Shown: one piece after another, positions 19,841 through 28,900 of the stretch
How the letters are laid out: each line of letters opens with the position of its first letter
Numbering within the stretch: position 1 is the first letter of the stretch
Source: Agrobacterium vaccinii
Lineage (GTDB): Bacteria; Pseudomonadota; Alphaproteobacteria; Rhizobiales; Rhizobiaceae
Direction: 5' to 3'
Assembly: GCF_021310995.1 (NCBI RefSeq)
Contig: NZ_CP054150.1
Location: forward strand, 1,736,001-1,800,000
Length of the DNA stretch: 64,000 nt
The notes under the pieces: model-generated
What the model was told of the DNA's origin: nothing
Database searches by the model: none
The model's input: only the letters and a program-made list of their open reading frames with translations
Program-made: the position numbers and the translations under genes

Positions 19841-19853
19841 CGGTACGGTACGG
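19841..19853 (-). promoter_or_regulatory. candidate operator upstream of ilvD
   Basis: On the gene's strand the sequence reads AACCGTACCGTACCGAACCG, overlapping CCGTAC repeats. Thirteen bases (AACCGTACCGTAC) are identical, in the same orientation, to the block in front of the tetR gene at 61342. It lies between the LysR stop and the ilvD start. Function is inferred from sharing only. Confidence 0.45.
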
Positions 19854-19854
19854 T

Positions 19855-20823
19855 TTATTCCGCCGCATCTCGCAGGTCAGCCGAATAGCTGGGTGCAATG
19901 TGGGCCAGGAAAGTCTCATGATTAGGGCATTGCGACAGGCGCTGCTCGAACGCATCCACGAGCCACTTCGCCGCTGGTCCGCAGGGCGTGTCCGTCTTGC
20001 GCAAGGCATAAAGTGGGTATTCGCCACCCTCATAGGAATCAAGCTCCAGCGCTTTCAGATCGCCATTGATAATGTCATTGCGCACCACGGATGCCGGAAG
20101 CCCACCCCAACCCAGCCCACCCTTGATGAGCTGATATTTGGTGGCGATATCGCTGACGCGCCATTTCTTGTAGGACAGAACGTTGAAATCCTTGCCCTTG
20201 GTCAGGCCCGACGTGTCTGTCACAACAAGCTGCACCTCTTCGCGCACATCGGCCAGGGTCAGCGGTCTGTTCAGACGCACCAGCGGATGATCCGCCGCTG
20301 CAACCGGGATCATGAAGGAATGGCCGACCTTATCGATGACGAGACCGTCATCCTGATGGAACATGGCCCCGCCGATGCCGATGCCAGCCTTGCGGCTCAG
20401 CACCATCTCCATGACCATTCCGAGTTCACCGACACTGAGGTTTAGCGTTACGGTTGGAAACTGCACGCGAAAATCCCGCAGCACCTCGACCACCGCTTCG
20501 GCAGGCACCATTGTGCTGATGGCGAGCGAAACCTCCGCTTCCAGACCCTGCTTCAAACCCTTGGCCCGGGCGCGCAAATCCTGAAGTCCAGCGACGATGC
20601 GGCGCGCATGCTCCAGCATCGCCACGCCTTCCTGTGTCAGCTTGGGCTGGCGCACGCCGTTGCGCTCGAAAAGCGTCACTTCCAACTGCGCCTCGAGATT
20701 GGCGATAGTATAGCTGACAACCGATTGCGCCCGGTTCAGCGCGCGAGACGCGGCTGAAAAGCTGCCGGTTTCGGCGACGGAAAGAAACACCTGCAATTGG
20801 TCAAGTGTGGGGTTGGCTTCCAT
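19855..20823 (-). CDS. LysR family transcriptional regulator
   Basis: 322 residues from the ATG at 20823; another ATG at 20856 is possible. The winged helix-turn-helix is at residues 5-65: TLDQLQVFLSVAETGSFSAA, then SRALNRAQSVVSYTIANLE. The rest is the two-lobed effector-binding domain. The gene is divergent from the azoreductase gene with about 136 bases between starts, the classical arrangement for a LysR protein that controls its neighbour, probably in response to a quinone or electrophile. That role is inference. It could also affect ilvD downstream, 150 bases after its stop. Confidence 0.9.
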   Translation of the reverse strand: MEANPTLDQLQVFLSVAETGSFSAASRALNRAQSVVSYTIANLEAQLEVTLFERNGVRQPKLTQEGVAMLEHARRIVAGLQDLRARAKGLKQGLEAEVSLAISTMVPAEAVVEVLRDFRVQFPTVTLNLSVGELGMVMEMVLSRKAGIGIGGAMFHQDDGLVIDKVGHSFMIPVAAADHPLVRLNRPLTLADVREEVQLVVTDTSGLTKGKDFNVLSYKKWRVSDIATKYQLIKGGLGWGGLPASVVRNDIINGDLKALELDSYEGGEYPLYALRKTDTPCGPAAKWLVDAFEQRLSQCPNHETFLAHIAPSYSADLRDAAE

Positions 20824-20959
20824 GGTCCATCCAGTTTTTCGATAGGTGACTTCCATATTATCACAGTTTTCTAGATGACAACATTGACCGATACAAGCGG
20901 CAACGATTGGGTTCCCCTGCCCCGTCCGACCTCCGAAATTGAAAACAAGGATATTTCAA

Positions 20960-21574
20960 ATGTCGAAGATTCTTCTCGTAACCTCCAGCCCACGCGGTGG
21001 CGAATCGCTGTCGAACAAATTCGCAGGCGAGCTGGCTGCGAAGCTTCAGACGCAGACGAACGGCTCCATCACGCATGTTGATCTGGGTCAGAACCCGATC
21101 AAGCACCTCGACACCGTAACCACCTCTGCCATCCGCAAGGCTCCCGACCAGCGTACGCCGGACGAAGCATCCGCCGCAGACGATTCCGACAAGCGCGTTG
21201 CCGAATTGCTGGAAGCCGACACGATCGTCATCGGTACCGGCATGATCAACTTCAACATCTATTCCGGCCTCAAATCCTGGATTGATAACGTTGCTCGCGC
21301 AGGTCAGACGTTCACCTACACGGAAAAAGGCCCTATTGGCCTTGCCACCGGCAAGAAGGTTTACATCGTCATCGCTTCCGGCGGCGTCTATTCCGAAGGC
21401 CCGGCTGCTCCTCTCAACCACGCTGTCCCATACCTCAAGACCGTTCTGGGCTTCATGGGTATGACGGACGTTGAAGTTGTTTATGTCGAAGGTCTGGCAT
21501 TCGGCCCAGAAGCTGCCGAAAAGGCAATCGCTTCCGCAACTGCCAAGGTTGAAGAACTGGCCAAGGCTGCCTGA
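20960..21574 (+). CDS. azoR: FMN-dependent NADH-azoreductase / quinone reductase
   Basis: 204 residues, a flavodoxin-like fold of AzoR length. The FMN phosphate loop is TSSPRGGESLSNKFA. The flavin-ring region reads MINFNIYSGLKSWIDNVARAG and ASGGVYSEGPAAPLNHAVPYL, both standard for AzoR. It reduces quinones and azo compounds by two-electron transfer and protects against quinone stress in the cytoplasm. The ATG at 20960 follows AAGGA at nine bases. It is divergent from a LysR gene, its likely regulator, and ends in a perfect terminator. Confidence 0.94.
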   Translation: MSKILLVTSSPRGGESLSNKFAGELAAKLQTQTNGSITHVDLGQNPIKHLDTVTTSAIRKAPDQRTPDEASAADDSDKRVAELLEADTIVIGTGMINFNIYSGLKSWIDNVARAGQTFTYTEKGPIGLATGKKVYIVIASGGVYSEGPAAPLNHAVPYLKTVLGFMGMTDVEVVYVEGLAFGPEAAEKAIASATAKVEELAKAA

Positions 21575-21580
21575 TATAAA

Positions 21581-21606
21581 AAAGCGGCGTTTCGCAACGC
21601 CGCTTT
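21581..21606. terminator. bidirectional terminator
   Basis: Perfect 11-bp stem AAAGCGGCGTT, loop TCGC, AACGCCGCTTT, seven bases after the azoR stop. A-rich on the left and T-rich at the right base. It also lies 38 bases beyond the stop of the convergent HlyU-like gene and can serve both. Confidence 0.85.
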
Positions 21607-21644
21607 CAAGCACTTCCATAACGGCTGCGAGCCTCTCGCGGCCG

Positions 21645-21956
21645 TTATTTTTTGTCGGAAAATAACGACGCACCATTCTGGTCGATGATCAGCTGCGCCT
21701 TGCGCACGGTGCATTCCACGGCATCGTCAAGGCTGGTGAACACATCGGCACGCACGAATTCATGCGTCAACGTTTCCTCTCCCACCTTCTTTTCGATGCG
21801 TCCGGCCAGACGATACTGCCCGCCTTCCTTCATCGGCGTCGCGTAGATGACGCAATCCTTGTACGCATGCGGCTCTGATGTTTCGGCCTTCTTCGGTGCG
21901 TCATCCGATGCTTGAGAGCCGAAGGCGGACAGGATTTTCGAGAAAAACGAAGCCAT
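21645..21956 (-). CDS. HlyU family protein
   Basis: 103 residues. After a short basic start (MASFFSKILSAFG), the body carries YKDCVIYATPMKEGGQYRLAG and RADVFTSLDDAVECTVRKAQLIIDQ. This is the HlyU-type domain found in many alphaproteobacteria, named for a Vibrio haemolysin activator. DNA binding has not been shown for this short form, so a regulatory role is uncertain. The ATG at 21956 follows AAGGAA. It lies immediately downstream of ilvA on the same strand (65 bases) and could share its transcript. Confidence 0.8.
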   Translation of the reverse strand: MASFFSKILSAFGSQASDDAPKKAETSEPHAYKDCVIYATPMKEGGQYRLAGRIEKKVGEETLTHEFVRADVFTSLDDAVECTVRKAQLIIDQNGASLFSDKK

Positions 21957-22021
21957 GGTTACATTCCTTTTTTCTTGCCGCAGGAAGGGACGAGCCCTCC
22001 CTGCCCGGTCATGAATTGCAA

Positions 22022-23296
22022 TCAGATGATCAGATTGGCGAGGATTTCGTTTTCGGTTATGTCCTCATAGCCCAATCCCGCATCTTCGAAGCGCTGGAAC
22101 AGCCCGTTGAAATTCTCCCGGTCCGTCGTTTCGATGCCTATCAGGATCGAGCCGAAGTTGCGGGCGGATTTCTTCAGATATTCAAAACGCGCAACGTCAT
22201 CATCGGGTCCCAGAAGATTGAGGAAATCGCGAAGCGCGCCCGGGCGCTGCGGCAGGCGCAGAATGAAGTATTTCTTCACACCCGTGTAGCGCATAGCGCG
22301 CTCTTTCACGTCCGGCAGACGGTCGAAATCGAAATTGCCACCGGAAACCACACACACGACGCGCTTGCCTTCCAGCCTTTCGCGACCCAGTTTCTCAAGT
22401 GCCGCGATGGACAGCGCACCGGCAGGCTCCAGCACCACGCCTTCCAGATTGAGCATGTCGATGATCGTCACGCAGATCGCATTTTCAGGGATCAACTGAA
22501 CCTGTTCGGCAGAAAAATGCTGCAAGGCTTCGAAGTTAAGGTCGCCAATGCGCGCCACTGCCGCGCCATCCACGAAATTATCGACCTTGGTCAGCGTCAC
22601 GGCCTTGCCCGCTTCAAGGCTTTTCGTCAGACTCGGCGCACCCTCGGGCTCGCAGAAGATGAAGTTGTCGCTGGCAACCTTGCCAGCGAAAAAGCCGGTC
22701 AGGCCAGCCGAAAGTCCACCGCCGCCAACCGGCATCACCAGCAGATCGGGCGGGTTCGAGTCGGGCAACTGGTCGACGATCTCGGCGGCAACGGTCGCCT
22801 GTCCCTCGATGATATCCTTGTGGTCGAAGGGCGGCACCATATAGGCGTCGTTTTCTTCCACATAAGCGCGGGCGGCGGCATAGCATTGGTCGAAAATATC
22901 GCCGATCAGCCTGATCTTGATGAACTCGCCACCAAAGATGCGGGTCTTGTCGATCTTCTGCTGCGGCGTCGTCACCGGCATGAAAACCACACCATGCACG
23001 CCGAAATGGCGGCAGGCAAAAGCAAAGCCCTGCGCGTGGTTACCCGCAGATGCGCAGACGAAAACTTTATTCTTGCCCGTGGTGGACACCGCCTTGCGCA
23101 GAAAGTTGAAGGCACCTCTAATCTTGTAGGAACGAACGGGCGTGAGGTCTTCACGCTTCAGCCAAATCTCGGCACCATAGCGACGGCTGAGATGTTCATT
23201 CAACTGCAACGGCGTTTCGGGAAACAATTCCCGAACTTCCCGCCGTGCGGCCTCTACAAGCAGTTTATCCACGATTTTCAATCCATTGAATTTCAC
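22022..23296 (-). CDS. ilvA: threonine dehydratase (threonine ammonia-lyase)
   Basis: 424 residues from a GTG at 23296; a TTG at 23335 and a TTG further in are alternatives. The PLP lysine is in VRSYKIRGAFNF, the glycine-rich phosphate loop is VMPVGGGGLSAGL, and ASAGNHAQGFA is conserved. The C-terminal 80-90 residues form one ACT-like regulatory domain (FILRLPQRPGALRDFLN), so feedback by isoleucine is expected. It makes 2-oxobutanoate, the first step to isoleucine, with ilvD and ilvC elsewhere in the window. It is divergent from trkH with only about 90 bases between. Confidence 0.93.
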   Translation of the reverse strand: MKFNGLKIVDKLLVEAARREVRELFPETPLQLNEHLSRRYGAEIWLKREDLTPVRSYKIRGAFNFLRKAVSTTGKNKVFVCASAGNHAQGFAFACRHFGVHGVVFMPVTTPQQKIDKTRIFGGEFIKIRLIGDIFDQCYAAARAYVEENDAYMVPPFDHKDIIEGQATVAAEIVDQLPDSNPPDLLVMPVGGGGLSAGLTGFFAGKVASDNFIFCEPEGAPSLTKSLEAGKAVTLTKVDNFVDGAAVARIGDLNFEALQHFSAEQVQLIPENAICVTIIDMLNLEGVVLEPAGALSIAALEKLGRERLEGKRVVCVVSGGNFDFDRLPDVKERAMRYTGVKKYFILRLPQRPGALRDFLNLLGPDDDVARFEYLKKSARNFGSILIGIETTDRENFNGLFQRFEDAGLGYEDITENEILANLII

Positions 23297-23385
23297 GATG
23301 GCACCCGCTATGCCATAGGAAAACGCCTGACACAAAGACTCTTTACGCGCTTTCGGTACGGCTCACTCCATGAAGGTTCCCTTTT

Positions 23386-24846
23386 TTGAACAGCAACCTT
23401 TTGCGCGCAGTCCTTTATATCGCTTCGGTCTTCGGGCTTTACATGGCAACCGCCATGTTTATTCCCGCCATGACAGACCTCTATTACGGCAACAATGACT
23501 GGGCGGTCTTTGCCACCTCCGGCTTCCTATGCGGCGGACTGTCACTGGCCTGCGCGCTAGCCACCCGCGCGCCCATGCCAACCTTCAACAAGCGGTTCGG
23601 TTTCCTGCTGGTCAATGTACTCTGGCTGGTCTTTTCGCTGATCGGCGCCGTTCCGCTCTATCTGTCGGAGCTCAATCTCTCCTTCGGACGCGCTTTGTTC
23701 GAATCCGTTTCCGCCATCACCACCACCGGCTCCACCGCCATTTACGGGTTGGACAAGGCGCCGCAGGGCATTCTCATCTGGCGTTCGCTGCTGTGCTGGC
23801 TGGGTGGTATCGGTATCGTGGCACTTGGCCTTTTCATCCTGCCACTGCTGCGCGTTGGCGGCATGACCTTCTTTCGCATGGAATCCTCAGACACCGCCAA
23901 CGACCGGCCTTTCGCGAGGCTCGCGAGCTTTACCAAGGCTTTCGTCGGCATCTATGTGGTCATGACGCTGGCCTGCACCATCGCATTCGATTTCGCGGGC
24001 ATGACGCATTTCGATGCGCTGAACCACGCCATGTCGACGGTAGCCACCGGCGGTTTCTCCACCCACGACGCATCCTTCGCCTTCTTCGGCAACAATGTTG
24101 CACTGCTGTGGATCGCCACCTTCTTCCTCATCCTCGGAAGCCTGCCCTTTTCCGTGATGATCCTGCTCGCCGTGCGTGGCCGCATGGATATTCTCCACGA
24201 CCCACAAATCCGCGTCTTCATCGGCTATCTCTGCGCCATATCGCTCGCCGTCGGCATCTACCACCACATCACGAACGGCGTTCCGCTCGACATCGCGCTC
24301 AGCCATTCCTTCTTCAACATGACGTCGATCCTGTCCACCGGCGGCTTTGCCAGTGACGACTATACGCTGTGGGGACCCTTCGTGGTCGTCGTCGCCTTCT
24401 TCGCCACCTTCATGGGCGGCTGCTCCGGGTCCACCGCAGGCGGCATCAAGGCCTACCGCTTCGTCATCGTCTACAATGTCGTAAAAACCGGCCTGAAAAA
24501 GCTGCTCTACCCTGACGCGGTCTACACCGTGCGCTATGGCGCCCAGGTCGTGGACGCCGAAACCATCCGCAACGTCTTCCTGTTCCTGAGCTGCTTCATA
24601 GCCCTGTGGATTGGCGGCAGCCTGGTCATGAGTGCCATGGGCTACGACTTCCTGACCGCCACCTCGGCGGTGGCCACCTCCCTCGCCAACGTCGGCCCCG
24701 GCATCGGCCCCACCATCGGCCCCGCCGGAAATTTCTCAACGATCAGCGACCCGGCGCTCTACCTGCTATCACTGATGATGCTGCTGGGACGTCTGGAGAT
24801 TTTGACAGTGCTGGTGCTGCTGATGCCGCTGTTTTGGCGGGGTTGA
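23386..24846 (+). CDS. trkH: TrkH-type potassium uptake protein
   Basis: 486 residues, a polytopic membrane protein with four pore repeats. The selectivity filters are visible as ITTTGSTAIYG, VATGGFSTHDAS, LSTGGFASDDY and LANVGPGIGPTIGP, and the conserved GGCSGSTAGGIKAYR links repeats three and four. It moves K+ across the inner membrane, normally with the TrkA NAD-binding subunit, which is not nearby. The start is a TTG at 23386, with AAGG about ten bases upstream; no in-frame ATG precedes it. After its stop, 270 AT-rich bases hold no gene I can support. Confidence 0.94.
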   Translation: MNSNLLRAVLYIASVFGLYMATAMFIPAMTDLYYGNNDWAVFATSGFLCGGLSLACALATRAPMPTFNKRFGFLLVNVLWLVFSLIGAVPLYLSELNLSFGRALFESVSAITTTGSTAIYGLDKAPQGILIWRSLLCWLGGIGIVALGLFILPLLRVGGMTFFRMESSDTANDRPFARLASFTKAFVGIYVVMTLACTIAFDFAGMTHFDALNHAMSTVATGGFSTHDASFAFFGNNVALLWIATFFLILGSLPFSVMILLAVRGRMDILHDPQIRVFIGYLCAISLAVGIYHHITNGVPLDIALSHSFFNMTSILSTGGFASDDYTLWGPFVVVVAFFATFMGGCSGSTAGGIKAYRFVIVYNVVKTGLKKLLYPDAVYTVRYGAQVVDAETIRNVFLFLSCFIALWIGGSLVMSAMGYDFLTATSAVATSLANVGPGIGPTIGPAGNFSTISDPALYLLSLMMLLGRLEILTVLVLLMPLFWRG

Positions 24847-25118
24847 GTATCAGTTGTCATAATTGGTCCACTCAGCTAATATTTAGGAAAATCTGAATAA
24901 CTTGCGTTTAACGCATTATGAATGCTTTCTCCATTTGCATTTCTAGACAAGCACCCGACCTAAAAACTCCACAAAATATGTAAGTTCAGCTAAACTGATA
25001 ATAATGCTAATTGTTGAACTGCAGTCTTTATTTTATTTGATTCCGTCCAAAATAGATATTATTTAGATTCCATAAAGTTAAACGGCATAAAATTTAAATT
25101 CCGGATTAAAGTTTTTTT

Positions 25119-27110
25119 ATGCATTCTGAATTGAAACATAGTAATTACAGACCCGAAATTGATGGTCTTCGCGCAATAGCTGTGATCGGCGTTGTTATAA
25201 ATCACGCATTTCCTAAGATTTTACCTGGCGGATTTATTGGCGTAGACATATTTTTTGTAATATCAGGATTTTTAATTACTAGGATATTGCTGTCAGATAT
25301 TCAAAATTCTAAATTTTCGATTTTGCAATTCTACTGCTCACGGGCAAAAAGAATATTACCGGCATTGATAACAATGCTCATCATCACAACCATTTTCGTT
25401 GGTGCTTTTTTTTCACCACCTGATTTTCGCTCATATGCGAAGACCTTGATATCGACAGCGACTTTTACTGCGAACTTTCGTTTTCACTCCGATAGCGGTT
25501 ACTTCGAACCGGATGCAAAAGAGTTACCTCTCCTACATATGTGGTCTCTTTCAATCGAAGAGCAATTCTACGTCATATTTCCTGTAGCTCTCTTTATTGC
25601 GTATCGATTTGGCAAAGTCGGTCATTTTCTGTTGTCGTGTGTATTAATTTCAATAGTAGCAACCGAATTTGAACTACATAAGGATCCAGTAACCGCATTT
25701 TATTTTCCCCAATACAGAATCTGGGAGTTTGCCATTGGAGGAATTTTGGCAACGAGAAGTCTAAGGGAATGGAAAATACCTTTTCGTCATGCCGCCTCTT
25801 TGGTTGGCCTTATGATGATTGGTCTAAGCTACATTTTCTTAAACTCTAACACGCCCTTTCCTGGCTTAGCTGCCCTTCCGGCGTGCATGGGGACCGCTTT
25901 ATTGATCTGCGCAGGCACGACATCGAAGGGCGGAAGCCTCGCGTCAACCTATCCCCTAATTCCAATAGGACTGATTTCTTATTCATTATACCTTTGGCAC
26001 TGGCCCATTCTCGCAATATGGTTCTACGCAAAAAGTGGTGATCTTTCGACGTTAGAACGCGCTGCTGCACTTTTGATGGCTTTTGGCGCGGCAGTAGTAT
26101 CTTGGCGGTGGGTCGAACAACCGTTTAGAACGAAAAAAAGTTCTTCCGAGACGAAAAAGACGCTTATTCTCGCTTCATGTTCGTTGACTCTCCTGATCGT
26201 AACAGGCCTGGGGATAAAAGCTGCGCTCGATAGACACTCTCTCGTTGTTGCTTTTTACGGAGAAACAACGGCGAATCTTATGGAAGATACAAAACGGCTG
26301 GTCACATCCAGTAAATGCCAAATCATTGAAAATGCAGTCAGTGTCTCAGACTGCAGAATCGGAAATGCTGCACTAGCACCCGACATAGCAATATGGGGTG
26401 ATTCATATGCTGATGCACTAAAATCAGGTTTTTCTTCAATTCTACAAGAACGATCTGCGATCGGGTTCATCTTGCATTCTTGCCCAGCAATCCTCGACAC
26501 GATTAGAGTGGATGATAGACCGGGTTGGCGAAATTTTGGCCGAAAATGCGAAGAACATAATGCCCGGGTTATGACAGAACTTGCTCAGAATAAAAACATC
26601 AAAACCGTTGTGATTTTTAGTGGACTAGGTAGCGCCATGGCACCATATGGACCTAACGCAAAGCTAATTCCAAAAAATATGGCCAACCTTGCCAAAGAGG
26701 ATGTCAGACAGGCGATAGCGGATCGTGTCATTGAGACAGCTCGCTCAGTAGAGCGGCTGGGCAAGGGCGTCATCCTGATAGGAGGCTTCTACGCTGAAGC
26801 GAGACATGGCGCGATAGATTTGCTCCGCGCCTATAGGAATGACACCTCAGTCCTCGAAAATGCAACATTTGAGAAAGAAGCTTACGATGCCAAGACTGGG
26901 CCTTTGAATTACTACCTCCAGTCTAACAGCCGTGAACGCTTATGGTTCATTGATCCTCAGAGCTTATTCTGTAAATCTGGCTCTGCTGTTTGCACATATT
27001 ATGACAAAAGAGCGCTTCTAAGGGACAGCGGGCACCTCACTGTTGAAGGGGCTCGTAGACTATCTATCATGATAGCAACGGTTCTCGATCAAAACCATAT
27101 CCCCAGATGA
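25119..27110 (+). CDS. OafA/YrhL-type acyltransferase with C-terminal SGNH domain
   Basis: 663 residues. The N-terminal half is an acyltransferase-3 membrane domain of about ten helices, starting YRPEIDGLRAIAVIGVVINH. GGFIGVDIFFVISGFLIT, then SRAKRILPAL and WSLSIEEQFYVIFP, follow. The C-terminal 250 residues are a periplasmic SGNH esterase-like domain with AIWGDSYADALKSGF and DSGHLTVEG. Such fusions acetylate O-antigen, exopolysaccharide or peptidoglycan sugars. The gene and the 270 bases before it are much richer in AT than anything around, with codons such as AAA, ATT and TTA common, and a tRNA-Leu gene follows. It was probably acquired by transfer. Confidence 0.92.
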   Translation: MHSELKHSNYRPEIDGLRAIAVIGVVINHAFPKILPGGFIGVDIFFVISGFLITRILLSDIQNSKFSILQFYCSRAKRILPALITMLIITTIFVGAFFSPPDFRSYAKTLISTATFTANFRFHSDSGYFEPDAKELPLLHMWSLSIEEQFYVIFPVALFIAYRFGKVGHFLLSCVLISIVATEFELHKDPVTAFYFPQYRIWEFAIGGILATRSLREWKIPFRHAASLVGLMMIGLSYIFLNSNTPFPGLAALPACMGTALLICAGTTSKGGSLASTYPLIPIGLISYSLYLWHWPILAIWFYAKSGDLSTLERAAALLMAFGAAVVSWRWVEQPFRTKKSSSETKKTLILASCSLTLLIVTGLGIKAALDRHSLVVAFYGETTANLMEDTKRLVTSSKCQIIENAVSVSDCRIGNAALAPDIAIWGDSYADALKSGFSSILQERSAIGFILHSCPAILDTIRVDDRPGWRNFGRKCEEHNARVMTELAQNKNIKTVVIFSGLGSAMAPYGPNAKLIPKNMANLAKEDVRQAIADRVIETARSVERLGKGVILIGGFYAEARHGAIDLLRAYRNDTSVLENATFEKEAYDAKTGPLNYYLQSNSRERLWFIDPQSLFCKSGSAVCTYYDKRALLRDSGHLTVEGARRLSIMIATVLDQNHIPR

Positions 27111-27191
27111 TCTCGGATTTTTGCAGCGAACACTTGCAATAACGCTAAAGCAAAAAAACTTGCGAAACTTCCGTATTGGGAAAAATAGGCT

Positions 27192-27277
27192 TGGTGCGGA
27201 CGGCGGGACTTGAACCCGCAAGACCAGAGGCCGGCAGATTTTAAGTCTGCTGCGTATACCGATTCCGCCACGTCCGC
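27192..27277 (-). tRNA. tRNA-Leu (anticodon TAA)
   Basis: Read on the minus strand it starts GCGGACGTGGCGGAATCGG and ends with CGTCCGC plus an encoded ACCA. The acceptor stem pairs over 7 bp. The anticodon stem-loop is GCAGA-CTTAAAA-TCTGC, giving anticodon TAA, and a long variable arm is present, as expected for a class II leucine tRNA. It lies just beyond the AT-rich acyltransferase gene, a common place for acquired DNA. Confidence 0.95.
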
Positions 27278-27343
27278 TTGCGGGTTTTATCTACACAGCG
27301 CAGGCGGGTGTGGTCAACGGGGCGTTGAGGGTGCGGGGTGGAT

Positions 27344-28117
27344 TTAACCGCACCAGCTCTGATTTCTCGCGCCAGCCGGGCGAGCCAGCCCTTCGCGAAC
27401 AAGCTGATCGGCAAAGGATACACCTGACCTTGACAGGGTGGATGCGCCGCCAGCAGATGCCACCTGAAAGCCGCCGGAATTCAGCATGTCGCGCAGACGT
27501 ACCTTGGCGGTAAAACCTCGCTGACGCTCCTCCAGGCAGCGGGCCTGATCGGTTTGCGGCACGTCGATGCCGGCCAGCTTCATTTTCTCGCCATTCAGCC
27601 AGAACGTGTTGCCGTCAGCCACGCAATTGTTGAGGCCAGAACGACCACAAAAGGCGAAAGTGCCGGGCTTTGCGGTTAGCGATACCTTTTCCACCGATGG
27701 GCGGGGGGATGGCAGCGTGGCGCTTGCCGTCTGCGTCGAGGCGCCTGCCAAGGGCATGGCGATGCTGCGCGGTGGCACCGGTGCGCCGCTTGCCGGAAGT
27801 GCCACGGTCTGTGTTGCGGCAGGCCTCATGCGCTCGCTCGCTACATCACGCGTCACGGGTTTGGGTGGGGTTGTCGCCGGTCTGGAGACGGCAGCGACGG
27901 TGCCTTTCAAGGCTGGCATCAGGCTGTCGCGGTGCTCATAGACCTGGATGCCGCCGACGGCGACACCGAGCAGCAACAGCCATGACCACATGCCCGAACC
28001 GCCAGATTTGGCAGATGAACGGCGGCGGCTTGTCGGTTTTCTCTTGCTCACGGGGATCACTCCTTGTCCATGCGCATTATCGGCCCAAGGGGTTTCCGAA
28101 AGGTTGGCATTTGACAT
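27344..28117 (-). CDS. staphylococcal nuclease-like domain protein, membrane anchored
   Basis: 257 residues. A basic N-terminal region (SKRKPTSRRRSSAKS) is followed by one membrane helix (WSWLLLLGVAVGG, about 44-58). A proline, alanine and threonine-rich linker of about 90 residues comes next, then a C-terminal SNase-like fold with NCVADGNTFWLNGEKMKLAGIDVPQ and ARCLEERQRGFTAKVRL. In active nucleases the loop reads R-L-x-G-I-D-x-P-E. Here Lys and Gln stand in place of the catalytic Arg and Glu, so nuclease activity is doubtful. Four cysteines near the domain could form disulphides in the periplasm. Confidence 0.72.
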   Translation of the reverse strand: MSNANLSETPWADNAHGQGVIPVSKRKPTSRRRSSAKSGGSGMWSWLLLLGVAVGGIQVYEHRDSLMPALKGTVAAVSRPATTPPKPVTRDVASERMRPAATQTVALPASGAPVPPRSIAMPLAGASTQTASATLPSPRPSVEKVSLTAKPGTFAFCGRSGLNNCVADGNTFWLNGEKMKLAGIDVPQTDQARCLEERQRGFTAKVRLRDMLNSGGFQVASAGGASTLSRSGVSFADQLVREGLARPAGARNQSWCG

Positions 28118-28205
28118 AAATGCGGATCAAAAAATGAATTTATCCACAACTCATGTGCGTCGCCGCACCCTTTAATCCTGCACGTGTCGCACAAACAAGG
28201 AGACG

Positions 28206-28736
28206 TTAGCGCACCTGATCCAGCAGGCGCTTGCATTCCAGAAGGTCGAACAGCGCTTCCTGCAACAGTGCCCGGTCATCCTTGCTGATGCTGGATTTAC
28301 CGATGGAAATCTCCGGTGTGTCGTCTCCAGCACCTCCGAAGCCGAAGAATCGGCCACTTGGTTTGGCCTTGGGACGTCCGACGACTTCGTCTTCCTCTGC
28401 GTTCGTGACACGTGGCTCAACCGTTTCACCGCTGGCCGCCATGATGGCTTCCATCGTTGCCATATCGCCTGAGGCGATAGCCGAGACGAAGCGGTTGCCG
28501 TTGGTCTTCAGCAGCTTCTGCACGCCCTTGATCGTGTAGCCGTGGTCGTAGAGCAGGTGGCGAATGCCCTTCAGCAGATCGACGTCATCGGGGCGATAAT
28601 AGCGGCGGCCGCCGCCGCGCTTCATAGGCTTGATCTGCGGAAAGCGGGTTTCCCAGAAGCGCAGCACGTGCTGCGGCAGGTCCAAATCCTCAGCCACTTC
28701 ACTGATGGTTCGAAAGGCGTCGGGGCTTTTATCCAA
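28206..28736 (-). CDS. MerR family transcriptional regulator
   Basis: 176 residues from a TTG at 28736, chosen because GGGAG lies six bases upstream and the family begins [22 protein letters not shown] at 28772 would add an unconserved stretch. The winged helix-turn-helix occupies residues 8-80 ([31 protein letters not shown]). The rest is a charged linker and a short C-terminal helix without metal-binding cysteines. It lies downstream of ihfA in the conserved plsX-fabH-ihfA-merR order of Rhizobiales. Its target is unknown. Confidence 0.88.
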   Translation of the reverse strand: MDKSPDAFRTISEVAEDLDLPQHVLRFWETRFPQIKPMKRGGGRRYYRPDDVDLLKGIRHLLYDHGYTIKGVQKLLKTNGNRFVSAIASGDMATMEAIMAASGETVEPRVTNAEEDEVVGRPKAKPSGRFFGFGGAGDDTPEISIGKSSISKDDRALLQEALFDLLECKRLLDQVR

Positions 28737-28900
28737 GGTCCACTCCCATCCACACCAGAGGCAGGATTTCAAAACACCATTTAAGCTACGATGCGAATCG
28801 CACTGATTTCAACGGCTTGAAGGTTGAAATTCAACTATGTTCACAGGAGATAAGGAATCCTAGCGTGCAGAAATCAAAGCCCTGCACGATGGCGACTGCG

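Noticed and set aside
21878..23389. 503-residue frame antisense to ilvA
   Set aside because: ilvA is clearly real by its PLP and ACT motifs, and the opposite frame shows no domain.
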